The translations under genes were made by a program, and so were the position numbers. The notes under the pieces were generated by a model. It was not told the DNA's origin. It saw nothing but the letters and a program-made list of their open reading frames with translations, and searched no databases. A stretch of DNA of 64,000 nt. Source: Paenibacillus senegalensis JC66. GTDB taxonomy: Bacteria > Bacillota > Bacilli > Paenibacillales > NBRC-103111. Shown piece after piece: positions 44,183-53,500 of this stretch. Every line of letters starts with the position of its first letter. Position 1 is the stretch's first letter. The stretch covers positions 346,116 to 410,115 of the forward strand of contig NZ_HE610957.1 of the NCBI RefSeq assembly GCF_000285515.1, in the 5' to 3' direction.

Positions 44183-44514
44183 TTTCAGCAATTGGGACAA
44201 CGGGTAAAAAGCCTTTTTGCAACTTGCAGGCCATTGCTGCCCGCTGCAGGCGTGGTCGAGCGTCTGCAGCGGCGCTGGGATCTGCGCGCGGTGCGAAATT
44301 TTGCACGATGCTGCATCCAATTGCATTTTTTAATCCGATATTGATTCTACTCTGCCCCTTCTGTAATCCTTCTCTAACATCTGACTATTTTCAAGCAATC
44401 TTATGTACACTTGACAACACAAATTGGGATGCCCATATGCATCATTTATTCAACAAGAATACAGCCATTATTTATCGAGAATGCAGCGCAATTCAACGAG
44501 TATGCGGCCATTAT
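44183..44514. other. intergenic region between VOC and TagA genes
   Basis: No gene is supported in this 332-base interval between convergent genes. A direct repeat ATTCAACGAGTA occurs twice near 44490-44526, spaced by about 24 bases and overlapping the tagA 3' end. No strong terminator was found. Confidence 0.35.
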
Positions 44515-45291
44515 TCAACGAGTAGAACGGCTCAGCCTCGCCGACCAAAATGCCTTCATAGCAAAAACAGGCAGTACGAGCTGTCTTCTCCAACGTGAGG
44601 GCTGGGTAAGCAAGCGGTGCAGCCACTCCACATTCAGCTTTTTCCATAGCTGCGGTGTTTCTTTTACTTTACCGGCAATGACATCGAGACTTCCGCCAAC
44701 CCCTACGGCAGCCAAGGTATTTAACGAGTCCTTGTGGCGCTTTATCCACTTCTCTGCTTTGGGCGCCCCCAATGCAACAATGAGAAGATCCGGCTGCTTA
44801 GCTCTGATGTCTTCAATCAATTGAGCTTCCTCATCATCAGTGAAAAAGCCGTGATGTCTGCCCGCGATCCTTAGCCCCGGATGCTTCTTAGCGATTTTCT
44901 CCACCGCAGTCCGGTTCGTATGTTCATCCGCACCGAGAAAATACAACGACAGCCCGATCCGCTCCCCTTGGTCCAACAACGATATCAGCAGATCGTAGCC
45001 GGTTACCCTTTCCTGGATCGGGGTCTTATTCCAGCGTGCTGCCAGGACAATGCCTATTCCGTCTGCGGTAACCAGATCAGCGTCATGTACAATAGTCCTC
45101 AGTTCCACATCACTCTGGCACTTCATCACAATTTCCGGGTTTGCCGTAATAACATGAAATAAAGAAAGGCGCGATTGTCTTCTCGCCACAATTTCAGTAA
45201 GCAGCAAATCCACGGTCTCCTGCAGCGTATATTTCGCTATTGGGACGCCAAGCACTTGAATTTTCTTTGAATCTACCGAATTCGCAGCCAC
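44515..45291 (-). CDS. tagA: WecB/TagA/CpsF-family glycosyltransferase
   Basis: A 258-residue GT26 enzyme that adds N-acetylmannosamine or a related sugar to undecaprenyl-PP-GlcNAc in wall teichoic acid or polysaccharide synthesis. The GTG at 45291 follows GGAGGGAG with 8-base spacing; upstream starts lack such a site. Signature segments are VLGVPIAKYTLQETVDLL, VITANPEIVMKC, ADLVTADGIGIVLAARW, LYFLGADE, GFFTDDEE, LLIVALGAPKAEKWI and VGVGGSLDVIAGKV. The C-terminal tail KLNVEWLHRLLTQPSRWRRQL is the membrane/lipid-binding appendage typical of TagA. It is monocistronic here, without other teichoic acid genes. Confidence 0.9.
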   Translation of the reverse strand: MAANSVDSKKIQVLGVPIAKYTLQETVDLLLTEIVARRQSRLSLFHVITANPEIVMKCQSDVELRTIVHDADLVTADGIGIVLAARWNKTPIQERVTGYDLLISLLDQGERIGLSLYFLGADEHTNRTAVEKIAKKHPGLRIAGRHHGFFTDDEEAQLIEDIRAKQPDLLIVALGAPKAEKWIKRHKDSLNTLAAVGVGGSLDVIAGKVKETPQLWKKLNVEWLHRLLTQPSRWRRQLVLPVFAMKAFWSARLSRSTR

Positions 45292-45458
45292 TTTTTCTCC
45301 CTCCATACTCAAGAAAACATGACAAACACGGTTTACTATACCATACTCCATAAGGATTGGGTAGGACGCTATTGAGCCACCGGCTACCGCTTATGTCACC
45401 AGCTACCGCTTGAGCAAGCTGCTTTTTTTCACCATGTCTTTCCTAACTCAAACAAGCA

Positions 45459-46409
45459 CTAGGAGCCCGCCTTGATAATCATAGATTTGTATGCCGCTTG
45501 CTTTCCTTCAAGCTCTGACTGACCAACTCTCTCCTGCTGGCGAAGCTGGTTCAAAATCGAGCTGACATTACGGATCTGCCTGTTGACTTCATTAAGAGAA
45601 TTTACGATTTTGTTTTGTACCAGCCAATCGACAATTAAGCCGTCAAAAAAGTAATCGGCAAAGGTTAAAAGCGAGCCCGTTTCCGCTTTGAAATCCTGCG
45701 AATAATGCTGAACATCCTGCAATTCTTTCTCGAATCGCCGCATTCGCTTTTGCGCTTCGTGAATATAGCTGTTGCCATCATTCATCTTCGAACGCTTGAT
45801 CGCCGTAGCAATCATTCCTCCGCCCAGCATATCATAGGTCCCCCAGTTTCTTGCAGATCCCATGCTTCTTTCCGCTTGCTGCAATGCCGATATGACCGTT
45901 TCTCCAACATGAATCGCTTCCCGGAGCTCCTTGAGATAAGCCCGCAGCACTTCTTTTTCCTGCAGCATAGTATACAGCTTTTCATTCATGATCGAATTGT
46001 GGTCTTCAATTAGCTGCTTTTTTTCCTCTAACAGCCGGTTGTATTTACGCTCAAGATCACCTAGCTGCAGGATGGATTGCCGTTTCTCCTGAATTTCCTG
46101 CTCCATATCCCGGACGGTGGCTGCGGTCTCCTCGTACTTCAGCTTGGCTCGAACAACCGCTTCATCCCACTCATTAATCTGCTCTCGTTTCTTCAAAGTC
46201 AGGGTATGAAATAAATTGCTCCAGGACAGCTTGTCGAGCTTATCCCGCTCATGACTGTACTCCCTTAATTTTCGTCTCCAGTAGGCCTCTTCCTCTTTTT
46301 GCTGTTCAATCTCCTTTTCCAGCGATTGCAGCTCGTTCCGCCACTTTCTTTCTAGCTGGCTGGCTTCCGCCCACTCCTCATATCGCCGTTCCCAATCTAT
46401 ATAAGGCAT
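45459..46409 (-). CDS. coiled-coil protein of unknown function
   Basis: A 316-residue protein beginning at the ATG 46409, which follows AGAGGTGA; a longer frame starts at 46430. Residues 1-75 and 90-170 are dominated by heptad-like Glu/Lys/Gln/Leu runs (RKWRNELQSLEKEIEQQ, KRQSILQLGDLERKY), so long coiled coils are predicted. The middle region has a small Gly-rich loop (TYDMLGGGMIATAIKRSKM), and the C-terminal 100 residues contain another helix pair (VNRQIRNVSSILNQLRQQE). No signal peptide, membrane segment or catalytic motif is visible. The MLGGGMIATAIKR segment recurs in hypothetical Firmicute proteins, but I know no function. It lies downstream of a 620-base gap on the same strand. Confidence 0.75.
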   Translation of the reverse strand: MPYIDWERRYEEWAEASQLERKWRNELQSLEKEIEQQKEEEAYWRRKLREYSHERDKLDKLSWSNLFHTLTLKKREQINEWDEAVVRAKLKYEETAATVRDMEQEIQEKRQSILQLGDLERKYNRLLEEKKQLIEDHNSIMNEKLYTMLQEKEVLRAYLKELREAIHVGETVISALQQAERSMGSARNWGTYDMLGGGMIATAIKRSKMNDGNSYIHEAQKRMRRFEKELQDVQHYSQDFKAETGSLLTFADYFFDGLIVDWLVQNKIVNSLNEVNRQIRNVSSILNQLRQQERVGQSELEGKQAAYKSMIIKAGS

Positions 46410-46715
46410 CTCAATTTCACCTCTTAGCAAAAAATAAATTACCCAATTTGAGGCTCAAAACTTAAACTAGTGGTTGACAACAAAGGAGGATATCATTACG
46501 GGGAATGAGGGGCCTCCGATCGCTGTTAGCATATGCTCCCGAAGTTGCTTTCCTTCGGAAAGCTTGGACTCCCTTTTCCCCTCCGCTTTTGCTATCTTAA
46601 CTGACAACCTCTAATTATTAGAGTGAGCCCAATTTGATGATTAATATCTCTGCTTCTGTAAAATGCTACGGCTCATTGCACCGATTTCCACCTTGTTCAG
46701 CACGACTAGTCTGTG

Positions 46716-46815
46716 AAGTACTGTTAGTTTCGTACTATCAATTAAGTTAAGTACTGTTTGTTGAGCATTAGTTGTTAAGTACTGTTAGTTAAGCGCCATT
46801 AATTAAGTACTACGG
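46716..46815. repeat. degenerate short repeat array B
   Basis: Units of AAGTACTGTTAGTT occur at 46716, 46749, 46777 and a partial one at 46805, spaced 33, 28 and 28 bases and separated by AATTAAG-like filler. The composition resembles array A at 30135-30293 (TAGTACAGTTAGT there). Confidence 0.6.
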
Positions 46816-46923
46816 CAGGAAACGGCTTCGGTTTCCATCACGCTACGCCTTTAGTCATATCGGGCACGCCAAGGCAGCTGGTTTTCCATTACGGCATACA
46901 TGCCTATGCTGTTTTTCGTCCAA

Positions 46924-46980
46924 TAAAAAACAGGCCCTTGAGCGAGAGATCAGATCCTGTCCGTCTCTCGTTCAAGAGCC
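46924..46980 (-). terminator. terminator of the sugar uptake/catabolism operon
   Basis: A 17-bp stem with two mismatches (GGCCCTTGAGCGAGAGA against TCTCTCGTTCAAGAGCC) is followed on the minus strand by TTTTTTATT. It lies just past the dehydratase gene. Confidence 0.85.
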
Positions 46981-47032
46981 TATCTAGTTGCATAATGAAA
47001 GCTGCCGGTTTCACGTATGGCGAAGCGACTTT

Positions 47033-48190
47033 TTACCCCTCGTCCGGAACTACCAGCCTTGTCTCCCAGCCTTCCCGGAACAAGGGCAGGAAATGTCCCG
47101 GATGATAAGGATGCTGCCGGGCAAGTTCTACGTTAAGCTCAGCTCCCCAGCCCGGACGGTCGCTTAGCTCGATATAGCCGTCCTTGACCTGCACCGGGTT
47201 AGTAATAATGTGCTGAGTCCAGTCATTGTTGAAATCATCGAAAATTTCATGGATGAAGAAATTAGGCGTAGCCGTATTCAAATGCGCACATACCAGCGAG
47301 CATAACGGGCCTTGCGCACTGTGCGGAGCAATGACTCCATTGTGTGCATGAACCATAGCACTGATTTGCTTGGCAGCGGTCAGCCCCAGGTACTGCGGCT
47401 CCAGTTGGATGATATGAACTGCGTTATGCATCAGCAGCTCAGAGAACTGCTCCCGGCAGTAGTAATCCTCTCCGCAGGCGATCGGTACCGGACTGCGTTT
47501 GGCTACCTCGATCATGGACGAGATTTTTTGTGGAGGCACCGGTGCCTCAAACCATGTGGGCTCGTATTTCTTCATGGCTTCGGCAAATTGCAGAGCCGTA
47601 TGCACACTGAATCGGTTATGCCCTTCGATCAAGATGTCCCGTTCAGGTCCTACGGCATCGCGAACTGCCGCGATGATTTCAATAGCAAGTTGGAAATCAC
47701 TCCGGTCCACTGCTCTCCAGGCAGCCCCGAACGGATCAAATTTTAGAGCCGTGTAGCCTTTGGCTGCTACCTGCTTCGCTTTTTCGTAAAACATCTCCGG
47801 CGTTCTCGCTCCCCGGTACCACCCATTGGCATATACCCGCAGACGGTCATGGCATTTGCCGCCGATCAGCTTGTAGACCGGCACTTTAAGCGCCTTGCCC
47901 ATAATATCCCAGCAAGCGTACTCGATCCCCGCCAGGGCAGCGCCCTGGATTTGGCCCCCGTCAGAATAATAGTCGCGGAACAGCTTCAGCGAGATTTGCT
48001 CCACGTCGAAAGGGTCCATACCGATAACGAACCGCTTCAACTCATGAATGGCCGCTTCCGTCGTTTTGGCGAAGCCGTTAACCGTAGCCTCCCCTAATCC
48101 GGTAACGCCTTCATCCGTCTCCACTTGAGTGAATACCCAGTTCTTCCATTCGTTGCCGACAATGTAGGTTTTGACATCGGTAATTTTCAT
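47033..48190 (-). CDS. enolase-superfamily acid-sugar dehydratase (MR/galactonate type)
   Basis: A 385-residue mandelate-racemase-subgroup enzyme. Three carboxylate metal ligands are visible: ILIEGHN, WFEAPVP and ACGED. A Glu-Gly-His (EGH) after strand 3 and His in APHSAQGP match the two His residues of galactonate dehydratase, and LKFDP holds the strand-2 Lys. An acid-sugar dehydratase or epimerase is therefore most likely. The ATG follows GGAGGCAG. It is the last gene of the transporter operon, 244 bases after the beta-propeller gene and just before a strong terminator. The substrate is probably the oxidised form of the imported sugar; this is inference. Confidence 0.88.
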   Translation of the reverse strand: MKITDVKTYIVGNEWKNWVFTQVETDEGVTGLGEATVNGFAKTTEAAIHELKRFVIGMDPFDVEQISLKLFRDYYSDGGQIQGAALAGIEYACWDIMGKALKVPVYKLIGGKCHDRLRVYANGWYRGARTPEMFYEKAKQVAAKGYTALKFDPFGAAWRAVDRSDFQLAIEIIAAVRDAVGPERDILIEGHNRFSVHTALQFAEAMKKYEPTWFEAPVPPQKISSMIEVAKRSPVPIACGEDYYCREQFSELLMHNAVHIIQLEPQYLGLTAAKQISAMVHAHNGVIAPHSAQGPLCSLVCAHLNTATPNFFIHEIFDDFNNDWTQHIITNPVQVKDGYIELSDRPGWGAELNVELARQHPYHPGHFLPLFREGWETRLVVPDEG

Positions 48191-48434
48191 CCTGCTGCCT
48201 CCATTTAGAAGTAAGCTTCTACGATTTAGACCGAGATCCGAATGCTTCTTAAGATGTTCTACATACTAATTTCTGCATTCCGATGAGAAATCCTTCCAGC
48301 AGCTGCAGATTGTGAAATGAACCTCCAGAAGTATTCTCAATGGCCTCTTCGCATAGCTTTTGAACATTTTCGGTCAGCAGGTCCCAACATAGCTTCTCTC
48401 CATCCCTATCACTCTTCGGTCAAACTGCTTCCGT

Positions 48435-50348
48435 TCACTCCATCTCCGCAGCATCCGGCCCGGAGCCTGTCTGTTTCGTTATCTCGTCCTCATACTGATA
48501 CAGCTCGGTATCTCTTGCGAAGTAATATCTGCCGTATTCATCCTCAGCAAAGAGATGGGCATCCTCATCCAAAACATCAAGATGATCCTCTGCCGGATTG
48601 TAGCGGAATAAAGTGTGGAGGCTGTACCCGTAGACATTTCCTTGCTTGCAGTTCAATCTTCCTCCACGCCAAAAATGCCCTACATCCGCCCAGTCAAAAG
48701 GGGCAATCTCCTTAACCATTACGGTCTCACGGGTTCGGAGATCGAATTGAAACAGCTTGCCGGCTGTCAATCCCCACATATATCCCTGGTCATCTACTGC
48801 CAACGCTGAAATGGCTTTCTCACCCGGAACAGGAACTCCGCGCCAGATTGGTTTCTTCGCCGCGATATCCCACATCATTATCATCGCTTCCTTCTGCGAA
48901 GGCGCTCCTCCAAGCCCCCCAAATACGGAGCTGCCGGCATACAGAATGCCGTCATGAACCGCAAGTGAAATGAGGCTTTGCTGATCGATGACGTTGCGAT
49001 ACACTTCATACTGGCCGCTCTCCGGATCATACAATGTCAACGCTCCGCCCAGCCGGCCATAGCCGCTTACGGTGCCGATCGCGAGCTCTTTGCCAGCCCA
49101 GGCCAAGGCAAACGGACGATCCTGCTCTTCCTTTTGCAGGGAAAATAAACGTTTCGGATTTTGCTCCTTCACCCACGGCTGCTTCGGATCGTATTCATAT
49201 ACAATCGCCTTAGGGTAGACGCCGAGGTACAGCTTCCCTTGTCCGGAAATCAGGCCTTCCGTCTGTCCTATTCCTTTGAACTGCTGCAGCTCCCCGCTGC
49301 GGACATCATATCTTGCCAGTCCTCCGGTGAAATAACCTCCAATATAGATATCGTGATCCGGTCCTGGCGTCAATGACTGAATCGCCACGGGCTGCCCGGT
49401 AAGCTGTAAATCGTAATGCTGGTAGCTTTCATGCTCGGGATCGAATACCCAGTAGCTGCCATCCCGGTTTACTCCGACAAGACAAGGGTAATGACGATTC
49501 AGAGAGTGACCATCGAGCCACCCGTAATCTCCAGCCGGGCTCGGCTGCCTGCAGGATGTAGCCTTCAATTCTCCAGTTTGCGGATCATACCGGTGCAAAT
49601 AATCATCCTTTATAAAATAAACGCGGCCATCAGGATCTGGCGGTGACACACTTAATCCGCTAGCGTTCTCCAATTCGTCCACCCATTGTTCTTGTTCAAG
49701 ATCGTATACGTGCAGCACACTGGATGGGGTAACTCGGGCTAACAGCTTCGGATATACAATGTCCAAATCGTAAATCACCTGCTCCCCCTTGCAGCGTTCA
49801 GGCAACGGAATAGAGCGTTTCTCCCCGCTGACAGTATCCAAGGCGATCAGATGAGGGGCTTTCGTTCCCATTCCCACATACAGCGTTTTACCATGAGGCG
49901 CCATCGAACGGGCATACTGCTCGCCTTCGACAATAGCTCCATAATCCCGGAACAGCCCGGTATGAGGGTTATATTGGAACACCTTTCCGCCGGGAAAGCA
50001 TCCCCCATACACATTACCGTCCTCATCTGCGGCTAATCGCCAAGTATAATACTCTCCTTCGATCATCGTCCCCAGATCCTCGACTCCCTTCGCGGGAGTG
50101 TAGCGGTACAAAATCCCGCTGCCTCCAATGTATACGCCTGTCGGGGTGTTAACGACTCCCCAACAATGGTCGGAGCCTTCTAGCGGGAAACGCTCCACCA
50201 AAGTTTCATTATGGGGATCGATAACTAACAGAACGCAAGGCTTGCCCGAGGACACAGCATAAATGCGATCCTGACCGTCTTCCTTGCCGTAGGCAGAAGC
50301 CCAGATAGCTAAACCGTCGAGTGGCATACCGATACGGGTTGCCGGCAT
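48435..50348 (-). CDS. cytoplasmic beta-propeller protein of unknown function
   Basis: A 637-residue protein made almost wholly of repeated blade motifs of the form LYRYxPxxG: ILYRYTPAKG, VFQYNPHTG, LHRYDPQTG, LARYDVRSG, VYEYDPKQP, LTLYDPESG, LFQFDLRTR and LFRYNPAED. Each is preceded by a GxxYxG strand (VYIGGSG, IYIGGYF, LYAGSS). About ten or more blades suggest one large or two stacked propellers. There is no signal peptide. The ATG follows GGGAGATGA that overlaps the stop of the MDR oxidoreductase, so it is translationally coupled. No catalytic residues are recognisable; possible roles are a lyase or glycosidase-like enzyme, or a binding scaffold for the imported saccharide. Confidence 0.7.
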   Translation of the reverse strand: MPATRIGMPLDGLAIWASAYGKEDGQDRIYAVSSGKPCVLLVIDPHNETLVERFPLEGSDHCWGVVNTPTGVYIGGSGILYRYTPAKGVEDLGTMIEGEYYTWRLAADEDGNVYGGCFPGGKVFQYNPHTGLFRDYGAIVEGEQYARSMAPHGKTLYVGMGTKAPHLIALDTVSGEKRSIPLPERCKGEQVIYDLDIVYPKLLARVTPSSVLHVYDLEQEQWVDELENASGLSVSPPDPDGRVYFIKDDYLHRYDPQTGELKATSCRQPSPAGDYGWLDGHSLNRHYPCLVGVNRDGSYWVFDPEHESYQHYDLQLTGQPVAIQSLTPGPDHDIYIGGYFTGGLARYDVRSGELQQFKGIGQTEGLISGQGKLYLGVYPKAIVYEYDPKQPWVKEQNPKRLFSLQKEEQDRPFALAWAGKELAIGTVSGYGRLGGALTLYDPESGQYEVYRNVIDQQSLISLAVHDGILYAGSSVFGGLGGAPSQKEAMIMMWDIAAKKPIWRGVPVPGEKAISALAVDDQGYMWGLTAGKLFQFDLRTRETVMVKEIAPFDWADVGHFWRGGRLNCKQGNVYGYSLHTLFRYNPAEDHLDVLDEDAHLFAEDEYGRYYFARDTELYQYEDEITKQTGSGPDAAEME

Positions 50349-50355
50349 GTTCGAA

Positions 50356-51411
50356 TCATCTCCCTAATGTCGTTTCTACTTCCTGCCCGGTCTTCAGTTC
50401 AGTCGCCAGAGGGTATTGTAAAACAGCGCCGAGAATAGAATGCGGGTTTTCCCGGTATTGCTCATACACTTGGGCACACTCATCTACCGGATGTACATTC
50501 GTTAATAGCGGGGCCACCTGAATAGCGCCTTCCGCTAGAAGCCGGATGTACTCAGCCATGTTCCGCCCTTCCGTCCAGCGGATATAGCCGACCGGATAGG
50601 GAATGCCCTGTTTTTCATACATAGGATCATAACGTCCGGGGCCGCCCGCTCTAGAGATTAAAATTTGCGCTTCTTTGGTAAACATCAGCTCTCGCTTGAA
50701 CTCCATTTTCATATCGCCGACCACGATAACTTTGCCGCGATCCCGGAGCCGTTCAAGCGAATGGTCCATAAGGCTTCCCGTTTTGTCACTTGCACAGATC
50801 AATGAAGCATCCACGCCTTCTCCGTCAGAAAGCAGCTTGATCGTTTCATCCACTTGCTTCGCCGAACTGCATACATGGCGTATACCAAGCTCCTTAGCTA
50901 TGCGGCAGCGTTCCTCGAGCAAATCGTACAGAATGACCTGATAGCCAGCTGCTTGAGCGATTTGCGCCGTGATTTGTCCCAGGATGCCGGCTCCTATCAA
51001 TAACAGTAATTCACCAAACTGAAGATTGGCTTGCCGCAAGGAATGGATAGCGATTGCTCCAAGCCCTACCGTCGAAGCTTCCTCCAGTGATACATGGTCC
51101 GGTATCGGAACAGCGAGATGCCGGGGTACGGCCAACAGCTCGGCGTGTTTGACATAAGGGGCCCCGTAGCAGGCTACCCTCTGTCCTTTTTTTAACGTGA
51201 CAGAATCTCCCTTAGTTTCCTTTACAATTCCCGCGGCACTGTAGCCCAGTATAAAGGGTTTGGAGTAATAATGTCCATTCATCATCATTTCCGTTCCGGG
51301 ACTTATAGCTGAATAAGCAGTTTGCACCAGAAGGAAGCCGTCTTCCAGCTGCGGCTGCGGCATGTCGTTGGACATGCTGATGTTTCCTTGATAAGATACA
51401 ACGGCTTTCAT
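50356..51411 (-). CDS. medium-chain dehydrogenase/reductase
   Basis: A 351-residue MDR-superfamily oxidoreductase. The ATG at 51411 follows AAGGAGAAGG; the frame extends to 51444 without a better site. The NAD-binding Rossmann fold is ELLLLIGAGILGQITAQIA near residue 150. The catalytic-domain motif GHExxG of zinc alcohol dehydrogenases is replaced by GYSAAG, and the structural-zinc four-Cys loop is absent, so this is not a classic zinc alcohol dehydrogenase. It is similar to sorbitol dehydrogenase-like and bacteriochlorophyllide-type groups. In its operon it should oxidise a sugar hydroxyl of the imported ligand. Confidence 0.85.
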   Translation of the reverse strand: MKAVVSYQGNISMSNDMPQPQLEDGFLLVQTAYSAISPGTEMMMNGHYYSKPFILGYSAAGIVKETKGDSVTLKKGQRVACYGAPYVKHAELLAVPRHLAVPIPDHVSLEEASTVGLGAIAIHSLRQANLQFGELLLLIGAGILGQITAQIAQAAGYQVILYDLLEERCRIAKELGIRHVCSSAKQVDETIKLLSDGEGVDASLICASDKTGSLMDHSLERLRDRGKVIVVGDMKMEFKRELMFTKEAQILISRAGGPGRYDPMYEKQGIPYPVGYIRWTEGRNMAEYIRLLAEGAIQVAPLLTNVHPVDECAQVYEQYRENPHSILGAVLQYPLATELKTGQEVETTLGR

Positions 51412-51540
51412 ATCCTTCTCCTTCCTGTCCCAACTACTGTACAATCCTGAAAGTTAGGAGTATTTTCAAGGTTGTTTATTGCAAGCAAAGCCCCCTGTTG
51501 ACCAATCTTTCTTCAACGGTTGTTCAGGCCAGCTCACTCT

Positions 51541-52419
51541 TTATTCTTTTATCGCGCCAATCATGACACCTTTGACGAAAAACCTTTGCAGGAAAGGATA
51601 GATCACCAAAATAGGCACGGTAGCAATGATAATCGTTGCATACTTGAGCGACTCACTGATGCGCTGCGCTTCATCTATACCGGTTCCGGTAAGCATGTTT
51701 TGCGCAGAGGATTGAATCAGTATTTCCCTGAGCTTAAGCTGCAGCGGGAATAAGGAACGATCCTGCAAATAAATCATCGCGTTAAACCAGCTGTTCCAAT
51801 GGCCTACAGCATAGAACAAAGTCATAACGGCGATAACCGGCATCGACAAAGGAAGCACAATCGTCCACAGTACGCGGAAATCGTGAGCCCCGTCAATTTT
51901 CGCCGACTCAATCAGACTATCTGGGATCGACTGGAAAAACGTTCTCATCACGATTAGGTTAAAGGCACTGATCGCACCAGGCAGCAATATCGCCCAGCGG
52001 GTATCATACAAGCCAAGATCGCGGATGTTCAAATAGGCTGGAATCAGACCACCGCTGAAAAACATTGTAAAGACGATGAAAGCCATAATGAATCCTCTGC
52101 CCTGCAGTCCTCTCCGGGAAAGCGGATAAGCTCCCAATGTGGTGACTACGAGGTTAATGGCGGTCCCTACCACTACATAGATCAGCGTGTTCCCATATGC
52201 ATTCCAAATATCTTTATCATTGAATACCAGCTTGTAAGAGCTTAGTGAAAAATCGACTGGCCAGAAGGTTACCTGTCCCGAGGCAATCGCGTACGGGTCA
52301 CTAAAGGAGGAAACCAGCACATACCACATCGGATATAAAAACAAGAATGAACATACGGCAAGAAATATAACATTGAAAGTGTCGAATATAATCTCACCTA
52401 TACTCCGTTTAACGACCAT
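51541..52419 (-). CDS. lplC: sugar ABC transporter permease (YtcP/LplC-like)
   Basis: A 292-residue MalG-type permease with six membrane helices. The EAA loop reads IESAKIDGAHDFRVLWTIVLPLSMPVIA, contacting the ATPase. It shows the LplC-specific opening (GEIIFDTFNVIFLAVCSFLFLYPMWYVLVSSFSDP) and ends MIGAIKE, like other LplC/YtcP proteins. The ATG follows AAAGGAGGGG, 15 bases after the partner permease. No ATPase gene is in the operon; such systems share the MsmX-type ATPase encoded elsewhere. Family assignment is firm; the sugar (oligosaccharide of plant or wall origin) is unknown. Confidence 0.92.
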   Translation of the reverse strand: MVVKRSIGEIIFDTFNVIFLAVCSFLFLYPMWYVLVSSFSDPYAIASGQVTFWPVDFSLSSYKLVFNDKDIWNAYGNTLIYVVVGTAINLVVTTLGAYPLSRRGLQGRGFIMAFIVFTMFFSGGLIPAYLNIRDLGLYDTRWAILLPGAISAFNLIVMRTFFQSIPDSLIESAKIDGAHDFRVLWTIVLPLSMPVIAVMTLFYAVGHWNSWFNAMIYLQDRSLFPLQLKLREILIQSSAQNMLTGTGIDEAQRISESLKYATIIIATVPILVIYPFLQRFFVKGVMIGAIKE

Positions 52420-52434
52420 GCTCTTTCCCCTCCT

Positions 52435-53403
52435 TTACCATAAGCTGCTCTCGGTTGTTTTTCGGCTGATGCGGTTAGCAATCACCAGCAAGGTGAAATT
52501 AATGACGGAGTTAAATAAACCTACAGCTGCCGAAAAGCTATAGTCCGCCTCCATGATCCCCCTGCGATATACGAATGTAGAAATGACATCAGCTGTATCA
52601 TAAGTTGCAGGGTTATACAGCAGGATAATTTTATCCCAGCCCACGTTAAGTAATTGCCCGATGTTGAGAATAAACAAAATCATAATCGTAGGCAGAATTC
52701 CTGGCAGTGTAATATGAATAAGCTGCTTGAAACGGCCTGCGCCGTCCATTACTGCTGCTTCATACAAGCTTGGGTTAATGCCGGATAAAGCAGCCAAATA
52801 AATAATCGAATTCCAGCCGATGCTCTGCCATAATCCCGAACCCACGTAAATAGTACGGAACCATTCCGGCAAAATCAAAAACGATAGCGGTTCCTTCACC
52901 AAGCCAATATTCATCAGAAGACTGTTAATGATGCCCGTTGGCTTAGTAAAGTCGATAATCATTCCGCAAATAACGATCAAAGAAATAAAATGCGGAAGGT
53001 AAGAAATCGTTTGAACTACAGATTTAAAAGCTTTAACCCGCAATTCGTTCAATAATAACGCGAACCCGATCGAAGCCGGGAAAATAATGATCAGAGAGTA
53101 GAAGCTGATCAAAAACGTATTGCGCAGCAATCTCCAGAAATAATAACTTTCGAAGAAGCGTTCAAAATGTTTAAATCCGACCCATGGGCTGTCCCATATT
53201 CCGCGAAAAGGATTGAAATCTTTGAAGGCGATAATGGCGCCATACATCGGTTTATATTCAAACAAAATAAAATATATAATGACCGGTACAAGCATCAGAT
53301 ACAGATAGCGGTTAGCGATAATCGGCTTCAGCTTTCTGGAAAAAGACGACTTCTTGCTTGGACTGGCGGGATTGCTCGGACCTAGATTGGTTGACGAAGC
53401 CAT
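52435..53403 (-). CDS. lplB: sugar ABC transporter permease (YteP/LplB-like)
   Basis: A 322-residue MalF-type permease. About 30 basic cytoplasmic residues precede six helices. Typical segments are YKPMYGAIIAFKDFNPFRGIWDSPWVG and the EAA loop YEAAVMDGAGRFKQLIHITLPGI. The ATG follows AAAGGAG. It partners the LplC-like permease downstream and receives substrate from the lipoprotein encoded upstream. Confidence 0.92.
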   Translation of the reverse strand: MASSTNLGPSNPASPSKKSSFSRKLKPIIANRYLYLMLVPVIIYFILFEYKPMYGAIIAFKDFNPFRGIWDSPWVGFKHFERFFESYYFWRLLRNTFLISFYSLIIIFPASIGFALLLNELRVKAFKSVVQTISYLPHFISLIVICGMIIDFTKPTGIINSLLMNIGLVKEPLSFLILPEWFRTIYVGSGLWQSIGWNSIIYLAALSGINPSLYEAAVMDGAGRFKQLIHITLPGILPTIMILFILNIGQLLNVGWDKIILLYNPATYDTADVISTFVYRRGIMEADYSFSAAVGLFNSVINFTLLVIANRISRKTTESSLW

Positions 53404-53500
53404 GAGTTATCTCCTTTCCGGGAGGACTTTCTCTTGATAGAAGGAGGAGGCAGCCTCCCGTTACTTTCCTCGGAAGGCGCCTCTTCAGCAAAACGTTAAC

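Larger units (their letters stand above)
46410..47032. other. intergenic region with hairpin, repeats and terminator
   Basis: About 620 bases without a gene. A perfect GCTTTCC/GGAAAGC hairpin lies near 46550, within sequence that resembles intergenic repeat elements I associate with Paenibacillus genomes (memory, not verified). A degenerate repeat array follows at 46716-46815 and the sugar operon's terminator at 46924-46980. Confidence 0.4.

Noticed and set aside
46716-46815. Possible CRISPR array
   Set aside because: Units are only about 14 bases, imperfect and unevenly spaced. No unique spacers of constant length and no cas genes are present.
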